DNA of 34,634 nt from Photobacterium rosenbergii (GTDB taxonomy: Bacteria; Pseudomonadota; Gammaproteobacteria; Enterobacterales; Vibrionaceae), in the NCBI RefSeq assembly GCF_003026455.1, contig NZ_PYMB01000037.1, forward strand, positions 1-34,634, written 5' to 3'. The position numbers and the translations under genes were made by a program. Shown one piece after another: positions 7,558 through 16,397 of the stretch (its first letter is position 1; each line of letters begins with the position of its first letter). The notes beneath the pieces were generated by a model. The model ran no database searches, had not been told where the DNA came from, and saw only the letters and a list, made by a program, of their open reading frames with translations.

Positions 7558-7580
7558 AATATTCAGTATCCGAATAAGTG

Positions 7581-8324
7581 TTAGTAAATCACTTTTGCCT
7601 GCGTATAGCTGCTGATGATTTCTTTCACTTTCTCCATCACTTCTTTTGATGGTGGTGAGACGCCTGTTAGTGGGTAGTCAAAGCCCATCGCTTCCCACTT
7701 GTGCTCGCCAAGCTGGTGGTAAGGCAGCAGCTCGACTTTCTCGATGTTGTCCATATCCTTGATGAAATCACCCAGTAGATGGGCAGAACGCTCGTCATCG
7801 GTATAGCCTGGGACAACAACGTAGCGGATCCATGTTTTTTGGCCGCGCTGGTGCAGGTAACGGGCAAAGTCCAACACGCGTTTGTTCGGTACGCCGACAA
7901 GGTTTTGGTGGATACTGTCATCTAGTTGCTTGAGATCCAGCATCACCAAATCAGCAACATCAAGGACTTCGTCAACAACATCAGTATGTTTGCGGATATA
8001 GCCGTTGGTATCTAGACAAGTGTGGATACCTTCATCTTTGGCTGCACGGAAGAAATCACGCACAAACTCTGGCTGCAGCATAGCTTCACCACCTGAACAG
8101 GTGACACCGCCGCCCGATGAGTTCATGAAGAAGCGGTATGATTTCGCTTCGTCAATCAACTCTTTAACCGTGATCTCCTTACCATCATGAAGATCCCAAG
8201 TGTCTCGGTTGTGGCAATACTGGCAGCGCATCAGGCAGCCTTGCAAGAAGACGATGAAACGAATACCTGGACCGTCGACGGTACCACAGGACTCAAAAGA
8301 GTGGATTCGACCTTTTACTGACAT
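7581..8324 (-). CDS. pflA: Pyruvate formate-lyase 1-activating enzyme (radical SAM)
   Basis: A 247-residue protein, the same size as E. coli PflA (246). The radical-SAM cysteine motif CxxxCxxC is C30, C34, C37 (GCLMRCQYCHN), followed by the GGE-type SAM motif (TCSGGEAML near residue 76). It uses a 4Fe-4S cluster and S-adenosylmethionine to abstract hydrogen from the glycine of PflB, switching on anaerobic pyruvate cleavage. GGAGAAG lies about 7 nt before the ATG at 8324. Unlike E. coli, where pflA follows pflB directly, two signalling genes (8432-13605) lie between pflB and pflA here. Confidence 0.95.
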   Translation of the reverse strand: MSVKGRIHSFESCGTVDGPGIRFIVFLQGCLMRCQYCHNRDTWDLHDGKEITVKELIDEAKSYRFFMNSSGGGVTCSGGEAMLQPEFVRDFFRAAKDEGIHTCLDTNGYIRKHTDVVDEVLDVADLVMLDLKQLDDSIHQNLVGVPNKRVLDFARYLHQRGQKTWIRYVVVPGYTDDERSAHLLGDFIKDMDNIEKVELLPYHQLGEHKWEAMGFDYPLTGVSPPSKEVMEKVKEIISSYTQAKVIY

Positions 8325-8431
8325 TACTTAGCTTCTCCGCTTTGGGGCGTGTTTTACCTGTCATTTTATTACAAAATGGACAGTCAAAGTAGCTAAAAAG
8401 CACCAAAAAAGTAAGGATACTACTCAAGATA

Positions 8432-9622
8432 TTACAACGAGGCGCAATGTTGCTTTTCATTCCAATCATGGTGCCATTGCTTCAATTGCTCCACCGGCAT
8501 CGGGCGCCCGATAAAGTAACCTTGGGCAAAGTGGCAACCCATTTGGCGTAGGGCCTGCCATTGATAGGTACATTCTATCCCTTCAGCAATGGTGCTCAGT
8601 GACAAACGGTTGGCGAGCAATAGGCTGGCTTCGAGAATGGCGGCTGCGGTTTTACTTTTGGGTAAGGCCTGAATAAAGCTCATATCCAGTTTCAGCGACT
8701 CGAAAGGCAATTGTTCAAGCTGTTTCAATGAAGAATAACCTGTTCCAAAGTCATCAATGGACAGTTTGAAACCGTACATCCCAAGCCTGGATGCGGCTTC
8801 TAGGCTTGGCCCGGTATGCTCAATAGCGTCTGATTCGGTTATCTCGAATGACAGCGTTTGGCTTATGGTCGGAAAACGTTGCTGCAGGGTGATCACTTGG
8901 TCGACGAAACCTTCGCTAATCAGGGTACGGGGAGTGATATTGACCGCTACTCGTCGCCCTGAAAAGGCCGGCAAGTTTGAGACAACATGATGAATTGTCA
9001 TCATTGCCAATTCATGTTCCCTGCCCATTTCTTCAATGACAGATAGGAACCGGGCTGGTGGCAGCAGGCCCATATCGGGATGCTCAAGCCGGATAAGGGC
9101 TTCGTTACCACGCCACTCACCGGTGCGGATATCAACAATTGGCTGGTAATAGGGCACCAGCCATTGATGTTCGAAAGCCATGTTTAACACTTGTTCAGAA
9201 AGCACATGGACTGAATGGGGGGCTTGTTCCGGTTGCGGGGTGGACAAGTACTGTTTCGCTAGCCCCAGCAAGGATTGAATATGTTCATGCCGGGCTGGCT
9301 TTTCAAGGCACCCAATGACCTTCAGCTGGTAGCTTTTACACATTTGGCTGACAGATTTAATTACGTCTGGGCTAGCTGCACTGGAAATGATGATAGCGCC
9401 GTTGAATGACAACTTGGCCAGATGACTCAAGAAAGTGATACCGTCCATCTCTGGCATGTTTAAGTCACACACCAGTACATCAGGTAGCGTGATGTTGATT
9501 TGCGCCAAGGCTTCCTTTCCTGTTGAGGCAACACTGACACAACTGTCAGTTGCGGCACGTTCAAGTTGGTTACGCAAAACCTGTTGCTGAAAAGGGTGAT
9601 CTTCAACGAGTAGTATGTTCAT
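8432..9622 (-). CDS. Response regulator with EAL c-di-GMP phosphodiesterase domain (RocR/PvrR-like)
   Basis: A 396-residue REC-EAL protein. The receiver (about 1-120) has the acidic pair E7/D8, phosphoacceptor D53 (LVCDLNMPEMDG) and K108. The EAL domain (about 140-385) keeps the signature EAL at 174-176 (NEALIRLEH) and the catalytic segments FEITESD, IDDFGTGYSSL, LKLDMSFI and TIAEGIE, so an active c-di-GMP hydrolase is expected. Length and layout match RocR/PvrR of Pseudomonas; Vibrio VieA has an extra DNA-binding domain that is absent here. Its ATG shares one base with the TAA of the kinase gene (TAATG at 9620-9624), so the two are translationally coupled and very likely partners. Confidence 0.93.
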   Translation of the reverse strand: MNILLVEDHPFQQQVLRNQLERAATDSCVSVASTGKEALAQINITLPDVLVCDLNMPEMDGITFLSHLAKLSFNGAIIISSAASPDVIKSVSQMCKSYQLKVIGCLEKPARHEHIQSLLGLAKQYLSTPQPEQAPHSVHVLSEQVLNMAFEHQWLVPYYQPIVDIRTGEWRGNEALIRLEHPDMGLLPPARFLSVIEEMGREHELAMMTIHHVVSNLPAFSGRRVAVNITPRTLISEGFVDQVITLQQRFPTISQTLSFEITESDAIEHTGPSLEAASRLGMYGFKLSIDDFGTGYSSLKQLEQLPFESLKLDMSFIQALPKSKTAAAILEASLLLANRLSLSTIAEGIECTYQWQALRQMGCHFAQGYFIGRPMPVEQLKQWHHDWNEKQHCASL

Positions 9623-12600
9623 TAGAATTGTTTTACCTGACGTTTTAAATCATCGATCATTGTGTATACCGGCTCTAGTGATGAGGGTACGACCTTATCC
9701 GTTGTGGCCAGCTTTTCAATGGCTTCGCAGTGATCGGCCATTGCACTGTATTCCATCATTCGTGCCGCCCCCTTCATTCTGTGGCTGACCAACCGGGTTG
9801 CATCGCTGTCACGGTTGCCGATAGCAAGAGCAAGCGTTTCCAAGTCATCTAGGCAGCTAGTTATATACTCTCTAATGAAGTGTATGCCTGTCTCTAAATC
9901 GCCAAACATTGCTGTGATTTTGCTGATATCCAGTGGCCCTTGTGGTTGCCCTGTTAACTGGGCCTGTCGTTCAGCGTCGGTAGTGTTGAGTAAAGGCTGA
10001 CTATTATCGGCTTTATCCCGCGAATTCTCTCCTATCCAAAAGTTTAGTTTATAAGAAAGCGTTTGCATAGTGGCAGGTTTGTTCAGGTAATCATCAAAAC
10101 CATATTGTTCAATATGGGTTTTGGCATCGCCTGCCGTGTTGGCTGTCAACGCAATGATGGGGAGTTGGTAATACCGGGCTTTTTCGTCGCCAGGCTCGTT
10201 TTGTTTTTTCCGTATTGCTTTCACTAGCCCATAACCATCTAACTCTGGCATGTGACAGTCTGTGAGTAACAAGGCATAGGGAGCAGTTTGAAGTGCCTTT
10301 AATGCCTGCAAACCGTTCTCGACAATATCAGGGAAAAAGCCGAGCTGTTGTAATTGTTGCTTGATGATTTGCTGGTTGATAGGGTGATCCTCGGCAACCA
10401 GAAGCAAGCGGTTTTGGGCGATGGCTGTTTTCCTATCCATGTTGCTACCTGTTATTGGCTGTGCCTGTGCAGGTTGGAGCGGGACTTGTGTTGGGGTATT
10501 GGCAAGAGCGTGCAGTATTTGCTGAGGAACCAGCGGGCAACGACCGATACTCCAACCCTGTAAGCATGGCACTGCAGACAGTAGGGGGCTATCAGCCAAA
10601 AAGATGAACCTTGCCATAGTGCTTAGCATTTTGCTATCGGACTCTATATCTGTCTGCCAACTTTGGGGTAGGAAAATGACATCATACTGCTTTGTAAGTA
10701 GCTCTTGGATGACATGAGATGAAAGATCTTTGTCATCAAGGGCTTCTACTTGGCAGTGCCAGTATTTTAGGTAACTATCAAGCAGTGCCCTGTCATGCTT
10801 TTCGATGCCAATAAGCACACAGCGCAAACCGAGTGATAACAGGGGTTGCAGGGCGAGGCGTTTGGCCGGCAGGGTAAAACTAAAGCTTGCACCTTCACCT
10901 AACGCACTCGTAGCGGTGATATCACCTCCCATAAGGTGGACCAGTTGGCGGCAAATAGACAGGCCAAGCCCAGTGCCATTGAAACGTCGCTCACTGCTGG
11001 CATCGGCTTGTTCGAATGGTTGAAATAGCTTGCCGAGATCTTGTTCACTGATACCGATACCGCTATCAGAAACCGTGATTTTCAGGGTCTGTTGTTGCTG
11101 TGTCTGCTCGATGACATCAACGGCAAGGGTGATCTCTCCCTGCTCGGTAAACTTGGTTGCGTTATTGAGCAAATTATTCAGGATCTGCTTGATACGAAGC
11201 GCATCGCATTCTAACTGGTCATCAATATTGGGGGCCAGCCAGAGCCGGAACTGAAGGCCTTTTTGGTTGGCATGGATGATATGTGGCTGGATCAGTTCTG
11301 AGATCAAATCGGGTATTGCACAAGGGGCAGGGGATAGGCCCAGCTTACCCGCTTCGACTTTGGAAAAGTCCAAGACGTCACTGACGATATTGAGCAGGTT
11401 TTTAGCCGACAGCTCAAGGTGGTCGTGTAACCCCCGCGCATGGGTGTTGTGCCGGGTATGGGGCTCCAATAACTCAAGCAAGCTCAGAATACCGCTGATC
11501 GGGGTGCGTATTTCGTGACTCATCATTGCCAAAAAACGGGATTTGGCTTGGGTTGCATTTTCCGCCTCGAACCGGGCTCGCTCCAACTCGAGTTGTTGCT
11601 GTTTCATAGCCGTTATATCAATAAGAATACTGGTCCATTGCCAGCCCCCACTGACTTCAATCACTTGGCTGCGGATTTCCAGCCAGCGTTGTTGGCTAGC
11701 CGCAGACTCAAGCTGCAACTCAGTCTGCCAATAGCCATGCTTGACGGCGCGTTGGATGTCACCAAAGAGTTTCTTGTGATCACTGCGCTGGCGAAGCAGC
11801 GCGGTGAGTTGTTGTGGGTCGGCCTTGAACTCATCTGCCGTGATCCCGGTTAGGTGGCGGATATTTTCACTGAGGAACAAAATACTGATGTCATTGGGAT
11901 CATCACTGCGTTGCAAGTGCTGCATTAAAATCCCATCAACATTATTGGTTAGATAGGTGAGCTTTTCCTCTATCGCCTTACGCTGTTGAACTTCGCTGGT
12001 GAGTTTTCTGTTCCAGTAGGTAAAGGTGGCAATAATCACACCGATAAGCCCAAGCAGCGAGAAGATCCAAAGTGCGAGCCTATTGGCGGAAATACCGCTA
12101 TTTAAGGTTACTGTGCGCCATTTATGTTGAATATCCGTGAGCTTTCCCGGAGAGATATTGGCCATGGTTTTGTTGATGATACTGGTCAGCAGCATATTGT
12201 CTTTGGCAATAGCAAAACCAACCGGCAGGCTGCTGTTATCCAGATCAGAGGCAATCACCCGGAGCTTACCGAGGTAATCTCCCTGTAGCAGGCGCGATGC
12301 ACTGGAAAGAGAGATCACGGCATAGTCAGCCTCACCCTTGATAACGGCTTGCAGGAGGGGCTCGTTATCACTGTAGATAATAATCGGGTTGCTGCTGTAT
12401 TGCTCACGGATCAGGACTTCACCGAACTTCTGCGCCACAACAGCAATTTTGGCGGATTTGCGGATAAACTCTTTGGGGTTATCGACCGCTGTTACCATGA
12501 CCCATTTTTCTTCGCTGTAGGGTTGGGTGCAATTTAACGATTGAAGCCTTTCTGGGGTACACGTGACCGCTGCAACCGCATCTATACGGCCTGCATTCAG

Positions 12601-13605
12601 TTGGGCAAGGATGTCACTGAAGTCACTGTTTGCGATGGGGACCAGAGTGAGGTTGAGTTTCTGGGCGAGGATCCGCAATACATCCGATGATATGCCGCCA
12701 AGTAGTCCGCTTTTATCGGTAAATTGGTAAGGGAAATCATTGGGGTGATAAGCGACCTTGAGGGTTGATCGTGATTGGACCCACTGCGCTTCTGTTGGGG
12801 TCAGGTGTAATAAGTCCTGATTGGCGATTAGCTGTTGCTGTTTATCCGATAGCCAGGTGTCATAAATGTTGTCGAGTCGCTGTTGGGGAATATTTTCCAG
12901 CCCTTTATCCAGCATTGTTATCAGCTCGGTTTTTTCTTTATGGGCAGCGATATATAGCCGCTCGTAGGGGACATCCTCAAGGTAGTTTATCGAGTATGGC
13001 TTACCCGTCTTGTGATGGTTCTTCATGTCATCAAGGGTAATCGCATTTCCCACATAGGCATCAGCCTGTCCCTGTATTACCGCATTGAAAGCCAATTCAC
13101 TGGAGGGCATAGGGGCAATGATTGGCTTATTCCCAGTCATCTGTCTGATCTGTTCGTCAATCGCAAAACCTTCTTCGATAGCAACAATCTTATGATCCAA
13201 CTGGTGAATGCTGCGCAAGTTCTTGGCTTTACTGATAGCCGCCATGGGGATAGTGACCAAAGGTTTGGAAAACAGCATGGTCTGTTGGCGGTTGAAGGTC
13301 GAAGATACGCCAACCAACAGATCAATTTCATTGTTATGGAAGGCATTAAGAACATCAGAAAAAGTGGGGTAGACGAAGGTGTCCGTTTGATAGCCGCTCT
13401 GTTGGGTAATTTCATAGACAAGGGAAGGGAGCAGGCCTGAAACATGACCTTTGTGGGAGACAAAGGTGAATGGAGCCCAGTCAAAAGCGGGATAGCCGAT
13501 ACGCAGGGTTTTCTCCGTGGTTAGCATCGGTGCTGTTTGGGGAGGAGCAGCCCAAGCATTCGTTACAGCTAACCATATCAACAGTGTACAGAGCTTTTTA
13601 ATCAC
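9622..13605 (-). CDS. Unorthodox hybrid sensor histidine kinase with two periplasmic SBP domains (RocS/VieS/EvgS-like)
   Basis: A 1327-residue sensor. In order: signal peptide (1-20, ending AWA-A); two periplasmic SBP_bac_3 domains (about 32-255 and 280-500); one membrane helix (about 509-530); PAS (about 548-668); HisKA with H697 (MMSHEIRTPISG); HATPase (about 795-915, N-box NNLLNNATKF, DSGIGI, GTGLGL). A receiver-like domain (about 925-1040) has Pro980 where the phospho-aspartate should be. A full receiver follows (about 1065-1195, E1072/D1073, D1116, K1176), then an HPt with H1275 (VSHRMKGAARMM). It should bind a small solute outside the membrane and relay phosphate H697-D1116-H1275 to the coupled EAL regulator. 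The ligand is unknown. It starts 315 bp beyond the pflB stop. Confidence 0.93.
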   Translation of the reverse strand: MIKKLCTLLIWLAVTNAWAAPPQTAPMLTTEKTLRIGYPAFDWAPFTFVSHKGHVSGLLPSLVYEITQQSGYQTDTFVYPTFSDVLNAFHNNEIDLLVGVSSTFNRQQTMLFSKPLVTIPMAAISKAKNLRSIHQLDHKIVAIEEGFAIDEQIRQMTGNKPIIAPMPSSELAFNAVIQGQADAYVGNAITLDDMKNHHKTGKPYSINYLEDVPYERLYIAAHKEKTELITMLDKGLENIPQQRLDNIYDTWLSDKQQQLIANQDLLHLTPTEAQWVQSRSTLKVAYHPNDFPYQFTDKSGLLGGISSDVLRILAQKLNLTLVPIANSDFSDILAQLNAGRIDAVAAVTCTPERLQSLNCTQPYSEEKWVMVTAVDNPKEFIRKSAKIAVVAQKFGEVLIREQYSSNPIIIYSDNEPLLQAVIKGEADYAVISLSSASRLLQGDYLGKLRVIASDLDNSSLPVGFAIAKDNMLLTSIINKTMANISPGKLTDIQHKWRTVTLNSGISANRLALWIFSLLGLIGVIIATFTYWNRKLTSEVQQRKAIEEKLTYLTNNVDGILMQHLQRSDDPNDISILFLSENIRHLTGITADEFKADPQQLTALLRQRSDHKKLFGDIQRAVKHGYWQTELQLESAASQQRWLEIRSQVIEVSGGWQWTSILIDITAMKQQQLELERARFEAENATQAKSRFLAMMSHEIRTPISGILSLLELLEPHTRHNTHARGLHDHLELSAKNLLNIVSDVLDFSKVEAGKLGLSPAPCAIPDLISELIQPHIIHANQKGLQFRLWLAPNIDDQLECDALRIKQILNNLLNNATKFTEQGEITLAVDVIEQTQQQQTLKITVSDSGIGISEQDLGKLFQPFEQADASSERRFNGTGLGLSICRQLVHLMGGDITATSALGEGASFSFTLPAKRLALQPLLSLGLRCVLIGIEKHDRALLDSYLKYWHCQVEALDDKDLSSHVIQELLTKQYDVIFLPQSWQTDIESDSKMLSTMARFIFLADSPLLSAVPCLQGWSIGRCPLVPQQILHALANTPTQVPLQPAQAQPITGSNMDRKTAIAQNRLLLVAEDHPINQQIIKQQLQQLGFFPDIVENGLQALKALQTAPYALLLTDCHMPELDGYGLVKAIRKKQNEPGDEKARYYQLPIIALTANTAGDAKTHIEQYGFDDYLNKPATMQTLSYKLNFWIGENSRDKADNSQPLLNTTDAERQAQLTGQPQGPLDISKITAMFGDLETGIHFIREYITSCLDDLETLALAIGNRDSDATRLVSHRMKGAARMMEYSAMADHCEAIEKLATTDKVVPSSLEPVYTMIDDLKRQVKQF

Positions 13606-13920
13606 AGCTGAAAGGCTCCTTGAGGTTGAAAGCCATACACTGCGTGTTGAGCAAGTTGTTTTGTAAGCGGCATGTTTTTCTTTTTCTTAATATGAGCCTG
13701 GCTTGTTCCAACCAGTACCGACTTTATGAATTTAATGATTAGGCGTGAATGGTAAATAAAAATGCATGCTGTTGCAATACGCCGTTTGGTATATTGAGAG
13801 TTAGCTAGGAGGGGGCTTATCTTATTGATAGTACAGATGTGGAGATAACAAAAAAGCCGATCTTTGCAGATCGGCTTTTATTATCATTGCCAATAAAGGC
13901 TATGCACTAGGCTCTATGGA
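13606..13920. other. 315-bp intergenic region upstream of the hybrid kinase gene
   Basis: It contains the pflB terminator (13850-13879) and must contain the promoter for the kinase/EAL operon. AGGAG at 13616-13620 (CTCCT read on plus) is near the kinase start. No clear regulator site or small gene was seen. Confidence 0.5.
13850..13879 (-). terminator. Rho-independent terminator after pflB
   Basis: GCCGATCT (13856-13863), loop TTGC, AGATCGGC (13868-13875). On the minus strand the stem is followed by six T residues (A run 13850-13855). It lies about 45 nt past the pflB stop, separating pflB from the kinase operon. Confidence 0.88.
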
Positions 13921-16197
13921 TTATAGAGACTCAGTGAAAGTACGAGCGATAACGTCTTTCTGCTGTTCAGCAGTTAGAGAGTTAAAGCGTACAGCGTAAC
14001 CAGATACACGGATAGTTAGCTGAGGGTACTTCTCTGGGTGCTTAACTGCGTCTTCAAGAGTTTCGCGGTTAAGAACGTTAACGTTCAGGTGCTGACCACC
14101 TTCGATGCCAGCTTCGTGGTGGAAGTAACCATCCATTAGGCCTGCAAGGTTAGAACGCTGAGTATCCTGCTCTTTACCTAGTGCGTTAGGTACGATAGAG
14201 AAGGTGTAAGAGATACCGTCTTTCGCATCAGCAAATGGTAGTTTACCTACTGAAGTTAGAGACGCTACCGCACCTTTTTCGTCACGACCGTGCATTGGGT
14301 TAGCACCTGGTGCGAATGGAGCACCTGCTTGACGACCGTCAGGCGTGTTACCAGTCTTCTTACCGTATACCACGTTTGAAGTGATAGTCAGGATAGACTG
14401 AGTAGGAACAGCGTCACGGTAAGTCTTAAGCTTACGGATCTTGTTCATGAAGCTAGTAACAAGCTCACAAGCGATGTCATCAACGCGAGCGTCGTTGTTA
14501 CCGAACTTCGGATAGTCGCCTTCGATTTCGAAGTCGATTGCGATGTTGTCTTCGTCACGTACTGGCTTAACTTTAGCGTACTTGATAGCAGCTAGTGAGT
14601 CAGCAGCAACAGAAAGACCAGCGATACCACAAGCCATAGTACGGCGAACGTCACGGTCGTGTAGAGCCATAAGCGCTGCTTCGTAGCTGTACTTGTCGTG
14701 AGAGTAGTGGATTGCGTTTAGTGCAGTCACGTACTGCTTAGCTAGCCAGTCCATGAAGCTGTCTAGGCCAGCGTAAACTTTGTCGAAGTCTAGAACTTCG
14801 TCCATCATTGGCTCAGTCTTAGGACCAACCTGTAGCTTAAGCTTCTCGTCCACACCGCCGTTGATAACGTATAGAAGAGTCTTAGCAAGGTTTGCACGAG
14901 CACCGAAGAACTGCATGTGCTTACCGATAACCATTGGCGATACACAACAAGCGATAGCGTAGTCATCGTTGTTGAAGTCAGGACGCATTAGGTCGTCGTT
15001 TTCGTACTGGATAGAAGAAGTATCGATAGATACTTTCGCACAGAAACGCTTGAAGCCGTCAGGTAGCTGCTCAGACCATAGAACAGTGATGTTCGGCTCT
15101 GGAGAAGGACCCATAGTGTATAGCGTGTTTAGGAAACGGAAGTTAGTACGCGTTACTAGCGTACGGCCGTCAACACCCATACCACCCATAGATTCTGTTG
15201 CCCAGATTGGGTCGCCAGAGAATAGCTCATCGTACTCAGGAGTACGTAGGAAACGAACCATACGTAGTTTCATTACGAAGTGGTCGATCATTTCCTGAGC
15301 TTCAACCTCAGTGATCTTACCTGCCGCGATATCACGCTCAACGTAGATATCTAGGAAAGTAGAAGTACGGCCTAGAGACATTGCTGCGCCGTTCTGAGAT
15401 TTAACTGCTGCTAGGTAACCGAAGTATAGCCACTGGATAGCTTCTTTCGCGTCAGTTGCAGGGTTAGAAATGTCGAAGCCGTATTTAGCTGCCATTTCTT
15501 TCATCTGACCTAGTGCACGGTGCTGCTCTTGAAGTTCTTCACGAAGCTGCATAGTCATCTGCAGATCTTCGCCAGACTCTAGTTTCTCTTGAGTAGAGTG
15601 GAACTGAGCAACTTTTTCCTTCATTAGGAAGTCGATACCGTACAGTGCAACACGACGGTAGTCACCGATGATACGACCACGGCCGTATGCATCTGGAAGA
15701 CCAGTTAGAACACCAGATTTACGACACTTAAGGATGTCTGGAGAGTAAACGTCGAAAACGCCTTGGTTGTGCGTTTTACGGTACTCAGAGTAGATCTTAG
15801 AAACCTGTGGGTCTAGAGTACGACCGTAAGCTTTGCAAGAACCTTCGATCATGCGCACACCGCCGTTAGGCATGATTGCACGCTTAAGCGGAGCTTCAGT
15901 CTGAAGACCAACGATAGTCTCTAGATCTTTGTTGATGTAACCTGCGTCGTGAGCAGTGATGGTAGAGATAAGAGAAGTATCGAAATCAACAGGAGCGTGA
16001 GTGCTGTTTTCCTGCTTGATACCTTCCATTACCTGATCCCAAAGCTTGTTAGTTGCCTCAGTACCTTCAGTAACTAGGAAAGACTCATCACCCTCATATG
16101 GAGTGTAGTTTTTCTGGATAAAGTCGCGAACGTTAACGTCGTTCTGCCATTCGCCTTCAGCGAACCCTTCCCAAGCTTTAGCAAATTGCTCTGCCAT
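13921..16197 (-). CDS. pflB: Formate C-acetyltransferase (pyruvate formate-lyase)
   Basis: A 758-residue glycyl-radical enzyme, nearly the length of E. coli PflB (760). It cleaves pyruvate with CoA to acetyl-CoA and formate in the anaerobic cytoplasm. The paired active-site cysteines are C417/C418 (IACCVSPM) and the radical glycine is G733 (RVSGYAVRF), 25 residues from the C-terminus. Codon use is strongly biased (for example Arg mostly CGT), as expected for a highly expressed gene. The ATG at 16197 follows an AGGTAGGT ribosome site. The DUF3360 gene lies 200 nt upstream on the same strand, and the activating enzyme pflA lies further downstream beyond two signalling genes. Confidence 0.97.
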   Translation of the reverse strand: MAEQFAKAWEGFAEGEWQNDVNVRDFIQKNYTPYEGDESFLVTEGTEATNKLWDQVMEGIKQENSTHAPVDFDTSLISTITAHDAGYINKDLETIVGLQTEAPLKRAIMPNGGVRMIEGSCKAYGRTLDPQVSKIYSEYRKTHNQGVFDVYSPDILKCRKSGVLTGLPDAYGRGRIIGDYRRVALYGIDFLMKEKVAQFHSTQEKLESGEDLQMTMQLREELQEQHRALGQMKEMAAKYGFDISNPATDAKEAIQWLYFGYLAAVKSQNGAAMSLGRTSTFLDIYVERDIAAGKITEVEAQEMIDHFVMKLRMVRFLRTPEYDELFSGDPIWATESMGGMGVDGRTLVTRTNFRFLNTLYTMGPSPEPNITVLWSEQLPDGFKRFCAKVSIDTSSIQYENDDLMRPDFNNDDYAIACCVSPMVIGKHMQFFGARANLAKTLLYVINGGVDEKLKLQVGPKTEPMMDEVLDFDKVYAGLDSFMDWLAKQYVTALNAIHYSHDKYSYEAALMALHDRDVRRTMACGIAGLSVAADSLAAIKYAKVKPVRDEDNIAIDFEIEGDYPKFGNNDARVDDIACELVTSFMNKIRKLKTYRDAVPTQSILTITSNVVYGKKTGNTPDGRQAGAPFAPGANPMHGRDEKGAVASLTSVGKLPFADAKDGISYTFSIVPNALGKEQDTQRSNLAGLMDGYFHHEAGIEGGQHLNVNVLNRETLEDAVKHPEKYPQLTIRVSGYAVRFNSLTAEQQKDVIARTFTESL

Positions 16198-16367
16198 GAC
16201 ATACCTACCTTTTTAGTAGAAAAAACACGTACTGCGGTGACTGTTGAGCCAGCCTCACCAAACGGTGAACAGTACACTTTTATTAACAATAATACGGATA
16301 ACCAAAAAACGTGTCAGGATAGTGATGTTTTGGTTATTCGTATTAGTGCTAAAAGCACCAATTGATA

Positions 16368-16387
16368 GGGCAGTGCAAGCACTGCCC
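16368..16387. other. Perfect hairpin between the DUF3360 gene and pflB
   Basis: GGGCAGTGC (16368-16376) and GCACTGCCC (16379-16387) form a perfect 9-bp dyad starting 10 nt after the DUF3360 stop on the minus strand. No T tract follows, so it is more likely a weak terminator, a processing point or an mRNA-stabilising hairpin than a strong stop. The rest of the 200-nt gap should include a pflB promoter, but I see no full FNR site there. Confidence 0.5.
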
Positions 16388-16397
16388 TCATTGCTTG

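Larger units (their letters stand above)
7153..7580. other. 428-bp intergenic region between the LysR gene and pflA
   Basis: No coding frame is convincing. It contains the terminator of the LysR gene (7254-7285), the terminator of pflA (7530-7557), and between them an AT-rich stretch that is a large imperfect palindrome (7308-7461), listed separately. Confidence 0.6.

Noticed and set aside
16198..16397. Search for an FNR site directly upstream of pflB
   Set aside because: Only a single TTGAT half (16362-16366) is present, without a partner ATCAA at the right distance.
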